This document shows positions 58,419-64,000 of a DNA stretch of 64,000 bases, piece after piece (position 1 is the first letter of the stretch; each line of letters begins with the position of its first letter). Under the pieces are notes generated by a model. The model did no database searches, was not told the DNA's origin, and saw only the letters and a program-made list of their open reading frames with translations. The position numbers and the translations under genes are program-made. The stretch is from Kamptonema formosum PCC 6407 (GTDB lineage Bacteria > Cyanobacteriota > Cyanobacteriia > Cyanobacteriales > Microcoleaceae), in NCBI RefSeq assembly GCF_000332155.1, contig NZ_KB235898.1, forward strand, positions 552,692 through 616,691. Reading direction: 5' to 3'.

Positions 58419-58988
58419 TCACAAAGCTGCATTGACAATAGTCCAGACATCAACTAACAACAATAACACCGTACACACCAACAAAATCAAATACATCCAA
58501 GGTTGCGACAAAGGGCGGACATCCGCTGTATCGATCCCCGTTTTTGCTTCCACCAACCGCACCAATTTAGCAAATCCGGCCACGCGCATTGGTAACAAAT
58601 AACCTTGACCAGAATCGCTCAAAAAGTAGTAGACTAAACCACCCTGACCAGTAGTTCGAGGTTTAAGAGCTTTTACTTGATTCCAAGGTAGCGACCAACC
58701 TTGTCGATAAAAACGAGGCACCCATTTGGGATATGATACTTGAATCTCTTCTTCGTTTAATATCACCATTTCGCTCAGAGTTGCATATATCGCCACGCCA
58801 CCCAAACCGATACCTACCCACAATAATGCTGGCGGTACTGGTGCTGCTGTCACCTCTGATAAAAAAGGTAAAGGCAATGTCAGGGCCACATAAAGACTGA
58901 GCAAAGTAATGCGAATTAAAGGAGAAATGTGAAATACCGCAGGGAATTCTGCTTTCAAAGGTAATGGTTGATTGGAGTCTGCTGACAT
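58419..58988 (-). CDS. Membrane protein with PH-like domain, unknown function
   Basis: 189 residues: two N-terminal helices (ITLLSLYVALTLPLPFL and ALLWVGIGLGGVAIYATL), a soluble beta-rich part (EEIQVSYPKWVPRFYRQGWS, WNQVKALKPRTTGQGGLVYY) suggestive of a bacterial PH-like domain, and a C-terminal helix (WMYLILLVCTVLLLLVDVW). Recognised only as a conserved cyanobacterial hypothetical. Confidence 0.75.
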   Translation of the reverse strand: MSADSNQPLPLKAEFPAVFHISPLIRITLLSLYVALTLPLPFLSEVTAAPVPPALLWVGIGLGGVAIYATLSEMVILNEEEIQVSYPKWVPRFYRQGWSLPWNQVKALKPRTTGQGGLVYYFLSDSGQGYLLPMRVAGFAKLVRLVEAKTGIDTADVRPLSQPWMYLILLVCTVLLLLVDVWTIVNAAL

Positions 58989-59081
58989 CGCTCAAATGCT
59001 AAAAAGTCTTCAATCAAATCTTTGCATAGTATTCCTGCCTGTGGATGAAACTGAGATAAATCCAAAAAACAGAACTAAACC

Positions 59082-59474
59082 TCAGTCAATTAATGTTAAA
59101 GCAGGCATGGGTAAAGGTTCTGGTATTTCTCTGGATTTAGGGCGCGGTGCATTCCTCGTTGGAGTGGTAGTAGTTGCGCCTGTAGACTGGGTGGATGGGT
59201 TGATTGTCGAGTAGGGCCCTTCGTTGATTTGTAGGCGATCGCAAGGGATTTTGTCTGATAAGATGGCACTGGCCATCATCCCAGTATGAATTTCCATCAG
59301 TCCTGCGGGTAATGCTTCAAATACTAGGCGTTGACCTGGAAACACCACTCGCTCGAAGTACCAGTTGGAAATATTGGTGATGCGTGCAATCTGGATTTGG
59401 CTGGTAGCATTCACATAGCAGCAGAGAATCTTACCAGAGCTGTTTGAAGGTAGGGGATCGAGAATTTGAGCCAT
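59082..59474 (-). CDS. DUF1830 protein
   Basis: 130 residues. ILCCYVNATSQIQIARITNI then WYFERVVFPGQRLVFEA and LMEIHTG form the DUF1830 domain, in the first 85 residues. The rest is a Thr/Pro-rich tail. Conserved in cyanobacteria; function unknown. Cytoplasmic, small beta-domain. Confidence 0.87.
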   Translation of the reverse strand: MAQILDPLPSNSSGKILCCYVNATSQIQIARITNISNWYFERVVFPGQRLVFEALPAGLMEIHTGMMASAILSDKIPCDRLQINEGPYSTINPSTQSTGATTTTPTRNAPRPKSREIPEPLPMPALTLID

Positions 59475-59862
59475 AACTGCTGAGGAGCTTCACGCTAAAA
59501 CAAGTTGTGATATAGCAAAGGTAACACTTGGCGATCCCCATCCGTTGTAAACGGGACTACCAATCGGTAAACTTGTCAAGAGTTACGCTCGCTTCTGAAA
59601 GCCAATATTGCTAGTTGTTGACCAAAATCTAACCTTAATGGCTAAATCGCGTCTTTATTCCCTAATATTGAAGGGCTGAGAGGTCATTTTAGGCTGGGAT
59701 GGTATGGGGTGAAACCAGGAAAAATTTTAGAATTTTAATAATAATTAATACTAAAATCGGGAAAATTAGCTATATTGTAAAGTTATATTAAAAAATGAAG
59801 ATAAATGTAACGGCAGTCAAAGGCAGGCAAGATGCCTGCCTCACAATGTTTATTGGAGGTAC
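59475..59862. other. Gene-free spacer between DUF1830 and putA
   Basis: No gene seen. A perfect 9-bp inverted repeat AGGCAGGCA / TGCCTGCCT (59821-59841) lies just past the putA stop and may help end that transcript, although no T-run follows on the minus strand beyond TTTGAC. Confidence 0.55.
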
Positions 59863-62835
59863 CTAATCAACTCCCTCTATGGGTGCAAATCCTTGGCGCT
59901 GGATATTTTCTGTGATAGTGCGGGGTTCGAGAAATTGCAGTAAATAATCGGGGCCACCTGCTTTAGAACCCACTCCTGAAAGCTTAAACCCACCAAAGGG
60001 TTGCCGGGATACAATTGCACCAGTAATTCCCCGATTTATATACAGGTTGCCGACTTCAAAATCTGCTTTTGCCTGTTCAATATGGGAAGGGGTGCGAGAA
60101 TATAATCCGCCGGTTAAAGCGAAGTTTGTACTGTTAGCAATTGCTAGTGCTTCGCTGAAGTTTTTCGCCCGAATTACGGATAATACTGGGCCAAATATTT
60201 CTTCTTGGGCAATTGTTGCTGTGGGGGATACTTCGCTAAAGATTACTGGGCCGATAAAATAACCATTATCGGGTGCGGGCATCTCTAAAGCAACTTTCGC
60301 TTCGGCGCGGCCTTTTTCGATGTATTCGCGAATGCGATCGCGTGCGTTAGCATCAATTACAGGGCCAACTTGGGTACTGGGAATTTCAGCGGGGCCAATG
60401 TTAAGCGATCGCGCAGCTTCTACTAACCGCGTCACAAAAGTATTATACACCGATTCCACCACAATTACTCGCGAACAAGCGGAACATTTTTGGCCGCTGT
60501 AACCAAAAGCAGAATGCACAACACCTGCAACTGCTTGATCTAAATCGGCACTTTCATCGACGACGATCCCATTTTTTCCACCCATTTCTGCGATTACTCG
60601 CTTCAGGTGTTTTTGTCCCGGTTGTAGAATCGCAGCGTCGGCATAAATGCGACAACCGACTTCTTGAGAACCAGTAAAAGTAATCATCTGAACGTCGGGA
60701 TGTTTCACCATATAAGCACCTACCGACGAACCCCGACAAGGGACATATTGAAATACGCCTTGAGGCACACCTGCATCAACCAAAATTTCAGCTATTTTGG
60801 CAGCAATTACTGATGAAACTTCCGCTGGTTTGAGCAAAGTACAATTACCAGCAACCAGAGATGCTACTGTCATCCCCACAGGAATTGCGAGGGGGAAATT
60901 CCAAGGAGAAATTATTAAGGAAATCCCGCGCGGTTGATATTGGTAGCGGTTAGTTTCTCCCGCAACGTCGTAATTTTTACCATCTTCTAACCGTTCCATT
61001 TCATCGGCATAGTAGCGGCAAAAATCTATAGCTTCTGAAACTTCACCGTCGCATTCTCGCAAGGGTTTACCAACTTCAAACACCATCCAACCTGATAACT
61101 GATGTCGGCGCTGTTCCATTAATTCAGCGGCTTTTCGCAATACACCTGCACGCTGTCTAACTGGTGTTTTCCGCCAACTGGGGAAAGCATCTTTTGCTGA
61201 TTTTAGTGCTTGTTTTGCTTGTTCCTCGGAAAGCAATCCGATTTTACCAATAACTTCACTGGGATTAGAAGGATTGACAGAATTAACTGTTTCTGTTGTT
61301 GTCTGATATTCGCCATTAATCAAAGGAAGATAGGTTTTACCTAACTGTTGTCGCACTGATTCCATAGCTTTTTGTCCTGCTTCCCGTAATTTTTCATCAG
61401 CATAATCAGTATCGGCGACATTGGGGAAAACTCGATCGTAAACTAAGGCATCTTTCCCGTTAGCAACTGGTGCGGCTAATAATTCTTCAATTGGTCTATC
61501 TTCTGAACTTTGGCGCAGGAATGAACTGTTAGCTGTATTCTCTAACAAACGGCGAATTAAATAAGACATTCCCGGTAGTAAATCGCCGTAAGGACAATAA
61601 ACTCGCACTCGATAGCCGCGTTCGACTAATATCTTCGCTAACTTATCTCCCATGCCGTATAAAACCTGCATTTCAAAGCGGCGGCGGGGGATATTTAGGG
61701 TTTCCGCAATAGCAATTGCTCTTGCTTGCGATCGCACGTTGTGACTGCCGATTGCTGCATACAAATATTCGTGATTTTCCAGCAATATTTGCGTCATCCG
61801 CTCGAAGTTTGCGTCAGTAGCAGCTTTATCATTATAGACTGGTTGCGGCCAATCTTTCTGCATTGCTAAGATAGTTTCCTGATCCCAGTAAGCGCCTTTA
61901 ACTAACCGCACAGTTAGGGGAAATCCGCGCAATTTTGCCCAAGAAATTAGGTCAGTTAAATCATCTTCACTATCGCGCAGATAAGCTTGCATAGTCACGC
62001 CAATATCTGTGCGACTGCGAAATTCTTCTTCTAACAATAGCTGTTTGAGGATGCTTAAAGTTATGTCTTTATAAGCATATTGTTCCATGTCGAAATGAAC
62101 GGCAGCGCCCAATTCTTGAGCGCGACGGAGTAAAATGCGAATGCGATCGCTTACTTTTTCTTGACTTCCTTTAGCATCCAGGGGGTCAAACTGAGAATAA
62201 AATGCCGTTAACTTAACAGAAACCTGAACTCGCGGCAAAGTTTCACCATCAGCTTGATCGATCGCATCTACAGGCGACCAATTCTTAGCTGCATTGGTCA
62301 ATTCTGCCATTAATTCTAAGTAGCGATCTAGATAAGATTGTGCTTCAGCTTCAGTAATTACTGCTTCCCCTAAAAGGTCAACTGTGAAAGCCATTTTATC
62401 CTTTCGCAGTCGTTCTAGAGTTTTGATAATTTGCTTGATATTTTCCCCAGCAATATATTTGTGCGCTAGGGTTTCTACAGCAGGTGCAACTGTTGTCGCG
62501 GCGAGTTGTCCGGGAACAGAATCTGCATTCGCAAAATTGAGCAATTTTTTAAGTGCTTCTGGCAATTCTACCTCTTCTGCTGTTAGGTATTCTTGCAAGT
62601 GACGGGCAATTTCTGGTTTGCTACGGAGTGCAGGCAAACAATCAATAAATCGGAATAATTGCACTCGCAGGCCGGGACTGGCCATCGCCCAATCTAGTAA
62701 TTTATCATCCCAGCGCATTTGGTCTTGTAATTGGCCAAAAAAGGAGCGCTTTTTTTCTTGGGTAGCACTCAGGAGTTGTTTGGCGATTTCCTGAGTTTTC
62801 GTTTCGTAGGTGCTATCGGATACTTGTACAACCAC
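59863..62835 (-). CDS. putA: Bifunctional proline dehydrogenase / delta-1-pyrroline-5-carboxylate dehydrogenase
   Basis: 990 residues oxidising proline to glutamate in two steps with channelled intermediate. Seen: FAD-binding PRODH barrel (about 150-460: VSVKLTAFYSQFDPLD, VRLVKGAYWDQE, RRRFEMQVLYGMGD) and an NAD-dependent P5C dehydrogenase (about 490-980: PWNFPLAIPVGM, ITFTGSQEVG, EMGGKNGIVV, catalytic Cys in GQKCSACSR, EEIFGPVLSV). No N-terminal ribbon-helix-helix DNA-binding domain, so it is not a transcriptional autoregulator. ATG 62835. Confidence 0.96.
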   Translation of the reverse strand: MVVQVSDSTYETKTQEIAKQLLSATQEKKRSFFGQLQDQMRWDDKLLDWAMASPGLRVQLFRFIDCLPALRSKPEIARHLQEYLTAEEVELPEALKKLLNFANADSVPGQLAATTVAPAVETLAHKYIAGENIKQIIKTLERLRKDKMAFTVDLLGEAVITEAEAQSYLDRYLELMAELTNAAKNWSPVDAIDQADGETLPRVQVSVKLTAFYSQFDPLDAKGSQEKVSDRIRILLRRAQELGAAVHFDMEQYAYKDITLSILKQLLLEEEFRSRTDIGVTMQAYLRDSEDDLTDLISWAKLRGFPLTVRLVKGAYWDQETILAMQKDWPQPVYNDKAATDANFERMTQILLENHEYLYAAIGSHNVRSQARAIAIAETLNIPRRRFEMQVLYGMGDKLAKILVERGYRVRVYCPYGDLLPGMSYLIRRLLENTANSSFLRQSSEDRPIEELLAAPVANGKDALVYDRVFPNVADTDYADEKLREAGQKAMESVRQQLGKTYLPLINGEYQTTTETVNSVNPSNPSEVIGKIGLLSEEQAKQALKSAKDAFPSWRKTPVRQRAGVLRKAAELMEQRRHQLSGWMVFEVGKPLRECDGEVSEAIDFCRYYADEMERLEDGKNYDVAGETNRYQYQPRGISLIISPWNFPLAIPVGMTVASLVAGNCTLLKPAEVSSVIAAKIAEILVDAGVPQGVFQYVPCRGSSVGAYMVKHPDVQMITFTGSQEVGCRIYADAAILQPGQKHLKRVIAEMGGKNGIVVDESADLDQAVAGVVHSAFGYSGQKCSACSRVIVVESVYNTFVTRLVEAARSLNIGPAEIPSTQVGPVIDANARDRIREYIEKGRAEAKVALEMPAPDNGYFIGPVIFSEVSPTATIAQEEIFGPVLSVIRAKNFSEALAIANSTNFALTGGLYSRTPSHIEQAKADFEVGNLYINRGITGAIVSRQPFGGFKLSGVGSKAGGPDYLLQFLEPRTITENIQRQGFAPIEGVD

Positions 62836-63271
62836 AGCTTTCTGGAGGAATTAATGATGGGAATTGGGAGTTGGGTAAAGTTTTGTCTGGCTTAGTACCC
62901 ATTGCTCGACTATTTTAATTATACCAGCAATAAGGTAAAATCGATCTTGGTAGGAGAGGATAAACTAATGCGCTGGATTAGGTGATGTCGCGATCGCTCT
63001 TGTTAATGGTTTCGGGGTAGTAGTGCAAAAGTAGTGAAGCAATCTCAAGCTTTGATTTTTCGCCCTCAGTGCGTTAGTCTTGTTTAAGTTGGTTTTGGGC
63101 GCGATCGCTATTACAATAATTATGCTTGCCTATAGTATCTTCAATAGTAGGCAAGTTTTTATGGAATGCGTTTCTTTGGAGGAAGTTAAGCAGGTTGACT
63201 TGGAGAGGTGAATTAGCTATAATTATAATAGAGTAAACAATATTACTTTCGTATCAATGAGATAGTAAACA
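62836..63271. other. Divergent spacer before the toxin-antitoxin genes
   Basis: No gene recognised. Contains a plus-strand terminator-like hairpin at 63125-63160 and, near 63217, TATAATTATAATAGAG as a probable promoter for the antitoxin gene. Confidence 0.5.
63125..63160 (+). terminator. Terminator-like hairpin without an upstream gene
   Basis: CTTGCCTA (63125-63132) pairs with TAGGCAAG (63148-63155), followed by TTTTT. No plus-strand ORF precedes it, so either a small RNA from the putA promoter region ends here or it is a chance hairpin. Confidence 0.45.
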
Positions 63272-63619
63272 ATGACAATAACCGAATTGAAAATCGATCT
63301 TGCTGCCTTAACGATCGCAGATAAAGCCGCAGCTATAGAATTTTTACTTCAAAGCGTAAGCAGCGGCTCGCTAGGCATAAAAAAAACTCCTGGCGTTTGC
63401 GGTGGTGATGCTTGTATTGGCAATACTCGCATACCCGTTTGGTCGCTGATAAATTATCGTCGTTTAGGTGGTTCGGATGCCATTATCCTAGAAGCATTCC
63501 CACATCTGACTGCTGCTGATTTGGTAAATGCGTGGGCTTATGCTGATGCTTATCCAGATGAAATTGAACAAGCAATTAGAGAAAATGATGAAGTTATGCA
63601 AGAAAATGAGGAAGTTTGA
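63272..63619 (+). CDS. DUF433 protein (probable antitoxin)
   Basis: 115 residues. Helix-turn-helix-like DUF433 segment VCGGDACIGNTRIPVWSLINYRRLGGSDAIILEAFPHLT (positions about 47-85) followed by DLVNAWAYADAYPDEIEQAI, the usual layout. DUF433 proteins are commonly the DNA-binding antitoxin partners of DUF5615 PIN-like toxins. Starts at ATG 63272; three bases separate it from the toxin gene, so the two are translationally coupled. Confidence 0.92.
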   Translation: MTITELKIDLAALTIADKAAAIEFLLQSVSSGSLGIKKTPGVCGGDACIGNTRIPVWSLINYRRLGGSDAIILEAFPHLTAADLVNAWAYADAYPDEIEQAIRENDEVMQENEEV

Positions 63620-63622
63620 AAA

Positions 63623-63964
63623 GTGGCACGTCTTTACACCGATGAAAATTTCCCCCTGCAAGTTGTAGCTTTCCTGCGCGTTTTGGGTCACGATGTATTA
63701 ACAGTACAGGAAGCCGGCAAAGCAAACCAGGGGATTCCTGACGAAGAAGTGTTAGCTTTTGCTGTTAGTATTGAGCGAACGGTTTTGACGGGAAATCGTC
63801 GCGATTATATGAAACTGCATCGCTCGCACCCCAACCATACTGGTATCATTGTTTGCACGGAAGAGTTAAATTTTCAGAGGTTAGCGACGCGAATTAATGA
63901 GGCTATTTCTGCGGAAGAAATATTGACGGGGAAATTGATTCGAGTCAACCGTCCACCGCAGTAA
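63623..63964 (+). CDS. DUF5615 PIN-like protein (probable toxin nuclease)
   Basis: 113 residues from GTG 63623. Seen: LYTDENFP with the acidic pair Asp7/Glu8, LGHDVLTVQEAGKANQGIPDEEVLAFA, and LTGNRRDYMKLH, the metal-site pattern of PIN-like DUF5615 nucleases. Presumed RNase neutralised by the DUF433 partner. The C-terminus is intact; the gene ends 36 bases before the window edge. Confidence 0.92.
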   Translation: MARLYTDENFPLQVVAFLRVLGHDVLTVQEAGKANQGIPDEEVLAFAVSIERTVLTGNRRDYMKLHRSHPNHTGIIVCTEELNFQRLATRINEAISAEEILTGKLIRVNRPPQ

Positions 63965-64000
63965 AAAAAGCCGATTGCTTTTTCCCATTCTAAAAATCTT

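Overview
The window is chromosomal DNA from a filamentous, non-marine-type cyanobacterium of the Oscillatoria/Microcoleus/Kamptonema sort. Evidence seen directly: a psbM gene, CruF/CruG carotenoid genes, MntCAB, an SLH-OprB porin, several cyanobacteria-only families (TIGR03279, TIGR02652, DUF3120, DUF1830), very frequent GCGATCGC (HIP1) octamers, and intergenic spacers full of heptanucleotide tandem repeats. The genus is an inference. There is no prophage, CRISPR array or rRNA operon.

Layout. 0.4-5.5 kb: HU, CobD, a disulfide-reductase-fold flavoprotein without its redox residues, and an iron-type porin. 5.5-8.0 kb: an iron-stress block (Fur-like site, flavodoxin isiB, an IsiC-like hydrolase) followed by a two-component-system scar and an exported OB-fold protein. 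8.3-11.1 kb: mntC-mntA-mntB manganese ABC importer with related hairpins in both spacers. 11.2-14.9 kb: SufE, a hydrolase with an Ala nucleophile position, a hotdog thioesterase, a tandem universal stress protein, and a ferredoxin-psbM pair ending in a shared two-way terminator. 15.3-21.4 kb: TolC, the TIGR03279 radical SAM protein, UppP and DUF3120. 21.9-25.2 kb: an internally deleted TnpB element, an FHA-adenylate cyclase and an ABAB four-repeat protein of unknown function. 25.2-31.7 kb: GalT, the ergothioneine operon egtC-egtB-egtD, RuvB and a flavin reductase. 32-39.2 kb: an RTX-type secreted protein, a DUF4258/DUF2283 remnant pair, dienelactone hydrolase, CobM, Lgt, RlmN and a tiny zinc ribbon. 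39.8-46.2 kb: DUF29, a PPOX-like flavin protein, an IS1 relic, a tRNA, gamma carbonic anhydrase, a large methyltransferase-nuclease fusion, TIGR02652 and a VOC protein. 46.4-51.2 kb: an internally deleted metal P-type ATPase, VKOR-thioredoxin fusion, ferredoxin-MBL protein and an AI-2E permease. 51.5-54 kb: Ddl, a small gene split by a MITE, and an IS5-type pseudogene. 54.2-59.5 kb: cruF, cruG, a CYP120-like P450, a membrane protein and DUF1830. 59.9-64 kb: PutA and a DUF433/DUF5615 toxin-antitoxin pair.

Functionally the region is mostly housekeeping with three metal/redox themes: iron limitation (porin, flavodoxin), manganese import, and thiol chemistry (ergothioneine, VKOR). The most unusual things are (i) the exact 115-residue ABAB repeat protein at 23716-25185, (ii) the methyltransferase-nuclease fusion at 42633-45065, (iii) genes that keep a family fold but have lost catalytic parts (1964-3442, 11678-12580, 46404-48149), and (iv) a dense layer of small non-autonomous elements, one of which can be shown from the sequence to have split an ORF at a TA dinucleotide. 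No database search was possible; family names come from recognised motifs.
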